NCBI GenBank assembly: GCA_002423425.1
Contig: DIWC01000058.1
Location: 11,450 to 41,979 of the forward strand
Length of the DNA stretch: 30,530 bases
Source of the DNA: Peptococcaceae bacterium UBA6116
Lineage (GTDB): Bacteria > Bacillota > Desulfitobacteriia > Desulfitobacteriales > Syntrophobotulaceae
Reading direction: 5' to 3'
The notes below the pieces were generated by a model that did no database searches, was not told the DNA's origin, and saw nothing but the letters and a program-made list of their open reading frames with translations. The translations under genes and the position numbers were made by a program. Shown one piece after another: positions 7,070 through 13,739 of this stretch; the stretch's first letter is position 1, and every line of letters begins with the position of its first letter.

Positions 7070-7639
7070 ATGAAAAAGGAGGGGAAGAAGATAGACCATG
7101 AGACAATTGTCCGCAGGGTCTTAGCCGGAGATTCCGACGCCTTCCGCTCCTTAGTTGAAGAGTATAAAAATTTGGTTTATATGGTTTGTTTCAATGTAGT
7201 CCGCGATTCATTTGAAGCCGAGAATCTTACCCAAGAGACTTTTTCGCAGGTCTATAGATCCCTCTCTAAGTATGAATTCCGGGGCTTTAAAACCAGGATC
7301 GGCAGAATAGCCCTGAATAAAGCTATTGATTATAAGAGAAGTACTGCGCACCGGCTTACGGAGAGAGATATTTCTTTGATAGGGATAGATGGCATAACCG
7401 ACCAAGGGATAGAGGTTCAGGATATACTGCTTCAGGCTGAGGAAAAAGAATTGATCGCCGAATGTCTGCGAAGAATCCCCGAACATTATGAAACTGTCAT
7501 AAGAAAAAGTTATCAAGAAAACAAGAGCAGCAAGCAGATTGCATTGGAAGAGAACATCAGTGTCAGAACAGTAGAAACCAGGTTGTACCGCGGAAAGAAG
7601 ATTTTCAGACAATGCTATGAGGAGTTGAGCAAAGTATGA
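7070..7639 (+). CDS. ECF (extracytoplasmic function) RNA polymerase sigma factor
   Basis: A sigma-70 family regulator of about 180-190 residues. Region 2 (AGDSDAFRSLVEEYKNLVYMVCFNVVRD through RIALNKAIDYKR) binds core polymerase and the -10 element. Region 4 (RIPEHYETVIRKSYQENKSSKQIALEENISVRTVETRLYRGKK) is the helix-turn-helix for the -35. The start is unclear. ATG 7034 and ATG 7070 are in frame but have no ribosome site. A strong AGGAGGGG at 7077-7084 sits 6 bases before an in-frame ATA (7091), which would give an N-terminus IDHETIVRRVLAGD that fits the family better. The stop overlaps the next gene (ATGA), a zinc-finger anti-sigma factor, so the pair is translationally coupled. Confidence 0.88.
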   Translation: MKKEGKKIDHETIVRRVLAGDSDAFRSLVEEYKNLVYMVCFNVVRDSFEAENLTQETFSQVYRSLSKYEFRGFKTRIGRIALNKAIDYKRSTAHRLTERDISLIGIDGITDQGIEVQDILLQAEEKELIAECLRRIPEHYETVIRKSYQENKSSKQIALEENISVRTVETRLYRGKKIFRQCYEELSKV

Positions 7640-8220
7640 AAGACCAAAATACAAATAATAAAAATATAAATAAGAATATAAATAAGAATATAAATAAGAA
7701 TATAAATAAGAATAGTCTTGCTCAGTGTTATGATCCTCAAGTATGGCAATCTTACCAAGCGGGGGTCTTGCCTGAAACCGACTGTATAGCAATGGAAAGG
7801 CATCTCTTAACTTGTGAGAACTGTTTGCGGATCTATCTGGGGATTGTTGAGAACAGTTTGAGTAAGGGAGAAGAATCAGATCTAAACGAGGATTTTACCA
7901 TCGGACTTATGTCTATAATTGAAAAGGAAAAACAATGGCAAAAAGCATCTGTCCCGGACCGAAACATTATTGGCAGTAAAGTTAACCTGTTAATCGGCTA
8001 TTGTGCAGCAGCCTGTATTGCTATGTTCTTCTGGGTAGGAGGGTATTTCGACGGAATATCCGGTAGCTTCTCCAAGGGTATTAATATTCTGCATACCTTC
8101 CAGGTAATAGAAAAAGAAATTGAACCTCAGAAAAAAGGATTAATTCAGCCAGGGTGGACTGAAAAGGCTTTCGAAGAACGCCCGTTTCTTTTGGAGAATT
8201 TTAAACTTAAGAAGGAGTAG
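7636..8220 (+). CDS. Zinc-finger anti-sigma factor, single-pass membrane protein
   Basis: Likely holds the preceding ECF sigma factor at the membrane. Residues about 50-63 contain H56-x3-C60-x2-C63, the ZAS/zf-HC2 motif. A hydrophobic segment at about 116-138 is the probable single transmembrane helix, leaving about 55 residues outside. Residues 10-26 are an odd Asn/Ile/Lys tract made of repeated NINK units, encoded by a perfect 12-bp tandem repeat. The start ATG 7636 overlaps the sigma stop by 4 bases. Two membrane-protein genes follow, both damaged. The inducing signal is unknown. 194 residues, ordinary for this class; only the zinc finger and the helix are recognisable. Confidence 0.82.
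   Translation: MKDQNTNNKNINKNINKNINKNINKNSLAQCYDPQVWQSYQAGVLPETDCIAMERHLLTCENCLRIYLGIVENSLSKGEESDLNEDFTIGLMSIIEKEKQWQKASVPDRNIIGSKVNLLIGYCAAACIAMFFWVGGYFDGISGSFSKGINILHTFQVIEKEIEPQKKGLIQPGWTEKAFEERPFLLENFKLKKE
7663..7715. repeat. 12-bp tandem repeat, four copies, inside the anti-sigma gene
   Basis: The unit AATATAAATAAG occurs four times without change (7663-7710), followed by a partial fifth. The length is a multiple of three, so gain or loss of a unit keeps the frame and only changes the number of NINK tetrapeptides near the N-terminus. Confidence 0.9.
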
Positions 8221-8909
8221 ATGAAAACTTATGAGAAAAAAAACAAATTTTTAACTTTTATATTGTCCTTCATATTTACCTTATGCTTTTCTTTCTGCCC
8301 GTTATCTGGCTGTCGGCATTGGTTGATTCCTTAATTCTGACCGACAGGGTGAATCATGGGGCTGATGCAGCAAGAGCGGCTGGAATTGACAGTACTAACG
8401 CTTCAATAGGTCTTGAAGAGGAATTGAAAGTGCAAAATAGCAAAATATTCGCGGTCGCTTTATCCATGATTCCCGGGGCCGGGCACATGTTTATGGGTCA
8501 GATGGGAAAAGGAATTCAATTGATGGCTGCTTTCTTTTTAACTTTATATTTCAGTGATTTCTTAAATGTTTCTTTATTGCTAATGATTGCTCCGATATTA
8601 TGGTTTTACAGTGTATTTGATGTTTTCCATAAAATATCTCATCCGGAGAAATATCAAGATCCAGCTTGGATCGAAGGTTTCTTCAAGGGAGATCAGTTCT
8701 CAGGTAAGGCAGGAAAGTATTTAGGAATTGGCCTGGTGCTAGTTGGCTGTATTATGATTCTGCAGAGAATTATTATGCCCCAGCTGGCAATTTTGCTAAA
8801 CGCCCAAATTGTCGATTACTTACGGACCGGAGTTATTGCCATTCTTTTTATAGCCGGGGGAATTAAATTAATGATGGGAAGCAAAGAAAAAGGAGATAAA
8901 AAGGCATGA
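8221..8909 (+). pseudogene. Two-repeat small membrane protein, first repeat damaged and frameshifted
   Basis: ATG 8221 follows the anti-sigma stop directly and has AAGGAG before it. It reads MKTYEKKNKFLTFILSF, then runs out of frame and stops at 8332. From about 8277 another frame carries the rest to 8909 (longest ATG-led part 8283-8909, 208 residues). The C-terminal half holds ALSMIPGAGHMFMGQMGKGIQLMAAFF followed by hydrophobic helices and LWFYSVFD. This is a repeat that the N-terminal half should mirror (LSFxPGxGHxYLG...LPVIWLxxxVD). In the first copy the PGAG and GQMGKG parts and one helix are missing. So a deletion of several tens of bases broke the gene, unless translation from ATG 8283 still yields a shortened protein. 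Function unknown. Confidence 0.6.
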
Positions 8910-9320
8910 GAAAATGGAGAGTCGGTACTGTCTCAATGGGGGTATTACTGGTAGCTGTCGGGTTTCTGCTTCTGGCAGGTAATCCTGATTGTCTTAGGAA
9001 TTGAAATTCTTCTTTATATTGGGTTCTCCAGAGAAAAACAACCAAAGATTAAGTTTGACGGCTTAAGTATTTTCTTAGTAATTTTTGTAATTCAAGTAAG
9101 AAATATCCAAGGTGATGTACAAATTGAAAATTCTTTCGGCGAGACAAGTGTCAAAGATGTCACCGGCAAAGTTGAAATAGATAATGAACAAGGTGAAATA
9201 TTATACAGCAGTAAGCAAACTGCTAATAAGGATATAAATTTAAACTGTAAAATGGGCAGTATTACAGCATTAACATTTCAGGAAAGTAAGTCTAGGGTGA
9301 GCTGTCACACAAATTTCTAA
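8906..9320 (+). pseudogene. LiaF/DUF4097-like membrane protein, internally deleted
   Basis: ATG 8906 overlaps the previous stop (ATGA). It starts MRKWRVGTVSMGVLLVAVGFLLL, a membrane segment, but stops at 9002. The continuation is in another frame from 8982 to 9320 (ILIVLGIEILLYIGFS, then GDVQIENSFGETSVKDVTGK and NEQGEILYSSKQTANKDINL), without stops. The second part shows the repeated beta-strand pattern of DUF4097-type domains found in sigma-linked or LiaF-like membrane proteins. Segments seem lost at about 8980 (between helix 1 and helix 2) and about 9090 (after FLVIFVI), and the usual long C-terminal beta domain is short. This was probably the last gene of the sigma operon and is not functional now. 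Confidence 0.6.
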
Positions 9321-9325
9321 ATTTT

Positions 9326-9480
9326 ACACATAACGTAGTAACCATAGTAAGCGGAACATGGATGTGGAGCGCGGCTCTTACGACGGTCACGGATGACCTA
9401 GTGCAGCGGTGCCATGGATGGCAAGGAGCTGCTCGCCATCCATGGCGTTAGAGCCGGAGAATGGCTACTATGTTATGTGT
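9326..9480. repeat. 155-bp imperfect palindrome, nested stem-loop element
   Basis: Outer arms 9326-9345 and 9461-9480 match over 18 of 20 positions (the two differences allow G-U pairing in RNA). Middle arms 9373-9381 and 9447-9455 match 8 of 9. Inner arms GCCATGGATGGC (9411-9422) and 9435-9446 match perfectly around a 12-base loop. The nested symmetry suggests one long cruciform or RNA hairpin. It lies between converging genes (the decayed gene ending at 9320 and pepV ending at 9515) and may be an intergenic repeat, a MITE-like element or a structured RNA. No coding sense was found in it. Confidence 0.65.
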
Positions 9481-9514
9481 ATATCAGGCAGAATGTGGGC
9501 CGGCTCACCCGTTC

Positions 9515-10936
9515 TCATTCCTTGGCTAATTCGCTGATCGCCAGGGCGTAAATTTCAGTACATCGCATAAGATGATCAATTTCCATATATTCATCCGGCT
9601 GGTGTTCTACTTTGGCCATGCCGGGAAAAGTGGGGCCAAAAGCCACTGCCCGTTTAAAGGCTTTAGAAAAAGTGGTTCCTCCCATGCCCAAAGGTTTAGC
9701 TTCCCGGTCTCCCGTGTATTCCCTGTAGACATGCAATAGCTTTTGAATATTAGGATCATTCTCCGGAAAACTCAAGGACTCCAAAGAGTCAAGAATATTT
9801 TGCTCTGCTTTAAAACACTGAAAAGCAGAGCTTACTTTTGCTTTCATGGAATCGAGATTCTCACTGGCCGGGAAGCGAATGTCCAATCTTAAAGTGACAG
9901 ACTGATTGTCCATTGCTAAATAACCGGGGCTGACTGTAAGCTTGCCTGTCAATTGATCTTCTACCGCTAAGCCAAGGGATTCCCCGTAATGTTCCATGCC
10001 GATTTTGGCGGCAAAAGTTGAGATGAATTTATTCTGCTCATCCCTTATATTTGATGCGTCCTTAAAATCTAATTGGCCAAGGAATAAAATTAATTGAGAA
10101 ATAGCGTTTTGTCCGTCCCCGCAGCTAAAGGCGTGGGCCGGTTTACCGTGGGAGACTAGTTTTATCTCAGCGCCTTCTGCTAAATCTATCTTATATTTAG
10201 TATCAGCCAGGAAAGCTTTTAATTTCTCTTTAATTTTGGGGATTTGGTCTTGCCCGGTCTCAAGTGTAGCTTCACAATAATCCGGAACGATATTGAGGGA
10301 ATTACCGCCGGCGATTTTAGTAATGGTGATATTTGATGCTTTATTATTTGAGCTTTTATTACCTGTCTCTAGGGAGAAATCCTTTTTTATCTCCAGCCAG
10401 ATCAGGCCTTTTTCGGCTATGATAATTGGGAATTTGGAATCAGGAACAAAAGAAAAATCCGGTTCCTTGATAGTCCCTAAAAGCTTAGGAGTTTTATTCC
10501 AAATTGTTTCTTCATCAAGACCAACAATAATCTGGATTTTACAGGTGAGTTCGACCCCTGAATCTTTGATAGCTTTTAAAGCGTAGAGAGCTGAGACAGC
10601 AGGTCCTTTATCATCAATTGCTCCCCGTCCATAGATTTTACCATCTTCAATCTGCCCGTCATAAGCAGGATATTTCCAACCCGAACCTTCCGGAACAACG
10701 TCAAGATGTACAATTATTCCTATGGTTTTTTCCCCTTCTCCGTATTCAATTATTCCCCCCAAGCCGTTGACGTTGCTTACTTTAAAGCCCATACCTTGGC
10801 CAAGATTAAGGAAATATTCCAAAGATCGGAGTGTTTCTTCTTCCTGACCGGAGATGCTTTTTATTTTAATACACTCCTGCAGGGAATTAACCATCTCTTC
10901 TTGGGAAGTTCGTATTAAATCATTAAGTTTATTCAT
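9515..10936 (-). CDS. pepV: M20-family dipeptidase, PepV type
   Basis: A zinc-dependent cytoplasmic dipeptidase that frees amino acids from dipeptides. The 473-residue length and layout fit PepV. Metal and catalytic motifs in order: VHLDVVPEG (H77, D79), YGRGAIDDKGP (bridging Asp about 109), GLDEETIW (Glu pair about 142-143), VPDSKFPIIIAEKG (D166), and MGGTTFSKAF with VEHQPDEYM near the C-terminus supplying the last His. The lid domain lies between about 180 and 370. GGAGG stands just before ATG 10936. It is transcribed away from the GntR regulator and alone; no terminator is evident past 9515, where the palindrome at 9326-9480 may act instead. Exact substrate is unknown. Confidence 0.9.
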   Translation of the reverse strand: MNKLNDLIRTSQEEMVNSLQECIKIKSISGQEEETLRSLEYFLNLGQGMGFKVSNVNGLGGIIEYGEGEKTIGIIVHLDVVPEGSGWKYPAYDGQIEDGKIYGRGAIDDKGPAVSALYALKAIKDSGVELTCKIQIIVGLDEETIWNKTPKLLGTIKEPDFSFVPDSKFPIIIAEKGLIWLEIKKDFSLETGNKSSNNKASNITITKIAGGNSLNIVPDYCEATLETGQDQIPKIKEKLKAFLADTKYKIDLAEGAEIKLVSHGKPAHAFSCGDGQNAISQLILFLGQLDFKDASNIRDEQNKFISTFAAKIGMEHYGESLGLAVEDQLTGKLTVSPGYLAMDNQSVTLRLDIRFPASENLDSMKAKVSSAFQCFKAEQNILDSLESLSFPENDPNIQKLLHVYREYTGDREAKPLGMGGTTFSKAFKRAVAFGPTFPGMAKVEHQPDEYMEIDHLMRCTEIYALAISELAKE

Positions 10937-11040
10937 ATAACCTCCATGTGGATAATGAAAACAATCTTTTTTGCCTAATTATTTTATCCAATTATAAAAG
11001 AAATTAAATCTTATGTACATTATATTTCCCTATAATTGAT

Positions 11041-11096
11041 TTGACAGGACCATTGTCTTAGTGTACTATATAAATAGTGCACTAAGACAATGGTCC
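11041..11096 (+). promoter_or_regulatory. Promoter embedded in a 50-bp palindromic operator of the GntR gene
   Basis: TTGACA (11041-11046) and TACTAT (11064-11069) are spaced by 17 bases. A near-perfect palindrome covers the spacer, the -10 and the start region: arms 11047-11069 and 11074-11096, 22 of 23 matching, with ATAA at the centre. The inner half-sites AGTGTAC/GTGCACT resemble operators of YtrA-type GntR repressors. The regulator therefore probably represses itself. In RNA the same arms would form a very stable hairpin just before the GntR ribosome site. Confidence 0.8.
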
Positions 11097-11111
11097 GGAA
11101 GGGGTGAATTC

Positions 11112-11480
11112 ATGGATTTTGATAATACTGTACCTATCTATGTGCAAATAATGAATTTGATAAAAAAAGAAATTATCCTTGGCAAACTGCAATTAGGAGA
11201 GAAAGTCCTTTCTACCCGGGAGTATGCGCAAAACTTAAAGGTAAACCCCAATACCATGGTCAGGGTCTTTAATGAACTGGAAAGAGAAGGGGTGACTTTT
11301 ACAAAACGGGGAATCGGAACATTTATCACAGAATCTAAAGATAGGGTGGAAAGTATGAAAAGGGAAATGGCGGAGGATATTGTTAGAAATTTTATCGATG
11401 GGATGCTGGAATTAGGATTCACTTTTAATGACATGATCGATTTGATCAAGTACAGGTTGGAGGGGGAGGCTATTCAATGA
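11112..11480 (+). CDS. GntR-family transcriptional repressor, YtrA subfamily
   Basis: 122 residues: an N-terminal winged helix-turn-helix (VPIYVQIMNLIKKEIILGKLQLGEKV, STREYAQNLKVNPNTMVRVFNELEREG) and a short helical tail (about 75-122) instead of a large ligand domain. That size is the mark of the YtrA subfamily, which usually controls an ABC transporter encoded in the same operon. ATG 11112 has GGAAGGGG upstream. The frame is open back to 11061, but that stretch is the operator palindrome and has no ribosome site. The stop overlaps the start of the broken ABC ATPase gene by ATGA. The repressor itself looks intact although its natural target is lost. Confidence 0.88.
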   Translation: MDFDNTVPIYVQIMNLIKKEIILGKLQLGEKVLSTREYAQNLKVNPNTMVRVFNELEREGVTFTKRGIGTFITESKDRVESMKREMAEDIVRNFIDGMLELGFTFNDMIDLIKYRLEGEAIQ

Positions 11481-11709
11481 TAAAGACAGAGAATCTTACC
11501 AAAGGTTTTTTCCGCACCAAGGCCTTGGATAACTTAAACTGGAAATCGAACAAGGCAAAGTCTATGGTCTTTTTGGACCGAATGGAAGAGGTAAAACTAC
11601 TCTGTTCAAAATCTTAAGATATTGATTGAGATAGTACTAGGAATACTATTGTTTCTTCTCTCTGCTTAGCTACTTGATAAGAAGATGGATTTCTAAGCTT
11701 AGCAATTAA
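11477..11709 (+). pseudogene. ABC transporter remnant: ATPase N-terminus joined to permease C-terminus
   Basis: ATG 11477 opens MIKTENLTKGFFRTKALDNLN, the usual start of an export-type ABC ATPase. A one-base loss near 11539 then shifts the frame. The continuing frame reads LEIEQGKVYGLFGPNGRGKTTLFKIL, including Walker A (11575-11601), and stops near 11625. Right after comes a hydrophobic stretch (IEIVLGILLFLLS) and, one frame over, SLLSYLIRRWISKLSN with a stop at 11707, which looks like the end of a permease. The rest of the ATPase and most of the permease are gone, perhaps 1-2 kb. It is coupled by ATGA to the YtrA-type repressor, as such transporters normally are. Confidence 0.75.
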
Positions 11710-11731
11710 AAAATAATTTAAGATTACAAAT

Positions 11732-11773
11732 AAAATCCAAGAGCTTATTTTTGACAAAGATTCTTGGATTTTT
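11732..11773 (+). terminator. Intrinsic terminator after the ABC remnant
   Basis: AAAATCCAAGA (11732-11742) and TCTTGGATTTT (11762-11772) pair perfectly over 11 bases around a 19-base loop and run into T's. It closes the GntR transcript; HD-GYP expression needs its own promoter in 11780-11900, where TATAAT at 11822-11827 is the best -10 candidate but lacks a good -35. Confidence 0.75.
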
Positions 11774-11918
11774 ATCTTTTAATAAAAAAAATCTGTGCAA
11801 TTTTACCAAAATGATTTAAAATATAATGGGTTATCAATAACTGTTATAAAAAAATGAATTTATATAAGCAATTTAGATTAAATAGCGGGTTATTTATATT
11901 TACGGAGTAAAAAATATT

Positions 11919-12986
11919 ATGAGACTTGTAAATATCAAATACGTCGAAGAGGGTTCGGTATTAGCCAGGCCCATCAGGAATTCCAGTGGAAATGTCTTGT
12001 TAGGGGAAGGCGTGGCTCTAAACAGAAACTATCTGTCCAAATTGGGATTATTAGGGTACGATATTCTTTTTGTTAAGGATGAACGGTTTGCTGATATTGA
12101 ATTTAATCCCGTTATTTCCGACAAAACGAGAGAAGCGGCTTATAATATAGTTCGCTCAGTGACAACATCAATTGAGGAGAACGATGGTTTCCAAATTGAT
12201 GTTGATTCCGTAAAGAATACGGTTTTAAATATCATCAATGATTTACTCTTTAGTTTTGACGTTCTGAGTAACTTGTCGGATATTATGGGATATGATGAGT
12301 ATACTTTTCATCACTCGGTTAATACTACGGTTTTAGCTTTAGTGCTTGGAATGGGAAAGGGATTTACTCAATCTAGACTCCTGGAATTGGGGATGGGGGT
12401 TCTCATGCATGATATCGGCAAGACAAGCGTCTGTAAAGAGATCCTTAACAAAAAAAGCAGTCTTAGCAGTGAAGAATTTAATAAAATTAAACAACATACA
12501 ACATTTGGCTATGAGGTAATAAGGAGGAATCGTGATTTCAGCGTCAATTCTGCTCACGTTGCCCTTCAGCATCATGAGAAATGGATGGGAGGAGGTTATC
12601 CGCGTGGGCTGAAGGGGAAAGACATTCATGAGTTGGGAAGAATAGCCGCAGTTGCCGATGTTTATGATGCATTGACCAGCAAGCGGCCATATCGGGAAGC
12701 GATGGAACCCTATCAGGCCTATGAATTTGTTTATTCACAATCCGGTTATCACTTTGACCCTGATATTGTTAACATTTTTATAAAACATGTCGCTGTTTAT
12801 CCTACCGGAACCGGAGTCGAACTCAGCAACGGTTTCCGCGGCAACGTCATTAGACAGAATAAGGGGTTGGCGGACAGGCCAGTTGTAAGGGTTATCTACC
12901 AAGGCGAAGAGCCTCTTGCTGAATGCATCGATTTCGACTTAGCCAAGACTTTAAATATCATGATTGTCAAAGTAGAAAATCGATAA
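11919..12986 (+). CDS. HD-GYP domain protein, probable cyclic-di-GMP phosphodiesterase
   Basis: 355 residues. The N-terminal 110 or so are unclassified and could be a small regulatory domain. The HD-GYP domain lies at about 118-290, with HHSV (131-134), MHDIGK (HD at 164-165), QHHEKW (HHE 218-220) and GGGYPRGLKGKDI (GYP 226-228), followed by ADVYDALTSKRPYR. All signature residues needed for metal binding and for the GYP recognition loop are present, so activity against cyclic-di-GMP (or a related dinucleotide) is likely. A tail of about 65 residues (GTGVELSNGFRGNVIRQN) resembles the end often seen in clostridial HD-GYP proteins. Start ATG 11919 has GGAG upstream. It stands alone, with no partner GGDEF gene nearby. 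Confidence 0.88.
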   Translation: MRLVNIKYVEEGSVLARPIRNSSGNVLLGEGVALNRNYLSKLGLLGYDILFVKDERFADIEFNPVISDKTREAAYNIVRSVTTSIEENDGFQIDVDSVKNTVLNIINDLLFSFDVLSNLSDIMGYDEYTFHHSVNTTVLALVLGMGKGFTQSRLLELGMGVLMHDIGKTSVCKEILNKKSSLSSEEFNKIKQHTTFGYEVIRRNRDFSVNSAHVALQHHEKWMGGGYPRGLKGKDIHELGRIAAVADVYDALTSKRPYREAMEPYQAYEFVYSQSGYHFDPDIVNIFIKHVAVYPTGTGVELSNGFRGNVIRQNKGLADRPVVRVIYQGEEPLAECIDFDLAKTLNIMIVKVENR

Positions 12987-13005
12987 AGGCCTTATGTCTG
13001 GTAGT

Positions 13006-13054
13006 TGTAGACTTGTCCGGCGTGTTACACCGTAACACGCCGGACAAGTCTACA
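13006..13054. repeat. Perfect 23-bp inverted repeat with 3-base loop
   Basis: Arms 13006-13028 and 13032-13054 are exact complements around ACC. It lies 20 bases after the HD-GYP stop and 49 bases before the first PurR box. There is no real T-run on either side, so it is a possible bidirectional transcription stop or an inserted palindromic repeat; the sequence does not decide. Confidence 0.8.
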
Positions 13055-13098
13055 ATATTTGAAGCAATAAAAGCCTGATCCGGATATATGATTCACAA

Positions 13099-13140
13099 AA
13101 GTCGAACAATAATTTAATTTTTTAGAAAAATGTTCGGATT
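13099..13140 (+). promoter_or_regulatory. Paired PurR boxes (PurBox1/PurBox2)
   Basis: CGAAC at 13103-13107 (with AAAAGT before and AATA after) and GTTCG at 13132-13136 (with AAAT before and GATTTT after) form the inverted pair of boxes known from Bacillus PurR. The 24 bases between the cores equal the usual 16-base separation plus box flanks. They lie immediately upstream of the -35, as in B. subtilis. This predicts adenine-linked repression, relieved by PRPP, if a purR gene exists elsewhere in the genome. Confidence 0.75.
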
Positions 13141-13146
13141 TTATCG

Positions 13147-13175
13147 TTGACCATACTTTCATTGTCAGGTAAAAT
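13147..13175 (+). promoter_or_regulatory. Sigma-A type promoter of the purine operon
   Basis: TTGACC (13147-13152) and TAAAAT (13170-13175), with 17 bases between. The purE start is only 36 bases beyond the -10, so there is no room for a guanine riboswitch; control should rest on the PurR boxes. Confidence 0.8.
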
Positions 13176-13210
13176 ATTTTTAGAACCTAGTTGGCTAAGG
13201 AGGAATCAGA

Positions 13211-13705
13211 ATGGTTTCGGTCGGAGTAGTCATGGGCAGTGATTCCGATTATACCGTCATGGAAGATGCCGTTAAAATCTTGAAACAATTTGGAGTATCT
13301 TTTGAGTTGAAAGTGTCCTCTGCTCACCGGACATTGAAACGGACGGTCGAATGGGTTGAATCTTTCGAGAAACAAGGAGGAAGAGTTATCATTGCCGGAG
13401 CAGGTCTGGCTGCTCATCTCCCTGGAGTTATTGCCGGGGCAACAGCTTTGCCGGTAATTGGAGTCCCGATCAGAAGTGGCGCCTTGGAAGGAGTAGATGC
13501 TCTTTTGGCTATCGTTCAAATGCCATCAGGAATACCAGTTGCTACGGTAGGAATTAATGGAGCGCGTAATGCCGGCTTATTGGCTGTCGAAATGCTGGCG
13601 ATCAGTGAAAGCAGCCTAAAGGATGCTATAAAAGAATTCAGGCAAAAAATGGCCCAGGAAGTAGAAATTAAAGACCGTTTACTGCAAGAAAAATTAAATT
13701 CTTGA
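13211..13705 (+). CDS. purE: N5-carboxyaminoimidazole ribonucleotide mutase / AIR carboxylase
   Basis: Makes 4-carboxy-AIR, the sixth step of purine synthesis. 164 residues with the family motifs VGVVMGSDSDYTVM (N-terminus), VSSAHRT, IIAGAGLAAHLPGVIAG and VQMPSGIPVATV, then NGARNAGLLAVEML, a layout that looks more like class I (mutase) than class II. Class I enzymes normally need PurK to make N5-CAIR, yet no purK follows here; the next gene is purB. Either purK is elsewhere or this enzyme gets enough AIR carboxylated without it, for example at high CO2. ATG 13211 has AAGGAGG upstream. First gene of the operon. Confidence 0.94.
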   Translation: MVSVGVVMGSDSDYTVMEDAVKILKQFGVSFELKVSSAHRTLKRTVEWVESFEKQGGRVIIAGAGLAAHLPGVIAGATALPVIGVPIRSGALEGVDALLAIVQMPSGIPVATVGINGARNAGLLAVEMLAISESSLKDAIKEFRQKMAQEVEIKDRLLQEKLNS

Positions 13706-13739
13706 TAAAAAATCTTGATAAAGTTTAAGGAGAATGCTT

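Noticed and set aside
7663..7715. CRISPR array
   Set aside because: The 12-bp units are directly adjacent with no spacers and are in frame within a gene.
7208..7792. 194-residue minus-strand ORF with a Tyr/Leu/Ile repeat
   Set aside because: Antisense of the sigma and anti-sigma genes; the repeat is just the reverse of the 12-bp tandem repeat.
13100..13210. Guanine riboswitch before purE
   Set aside because: Only 36 bases lie between the -10 and the purE start, too short for the aptamer, and PurR boxes are present.
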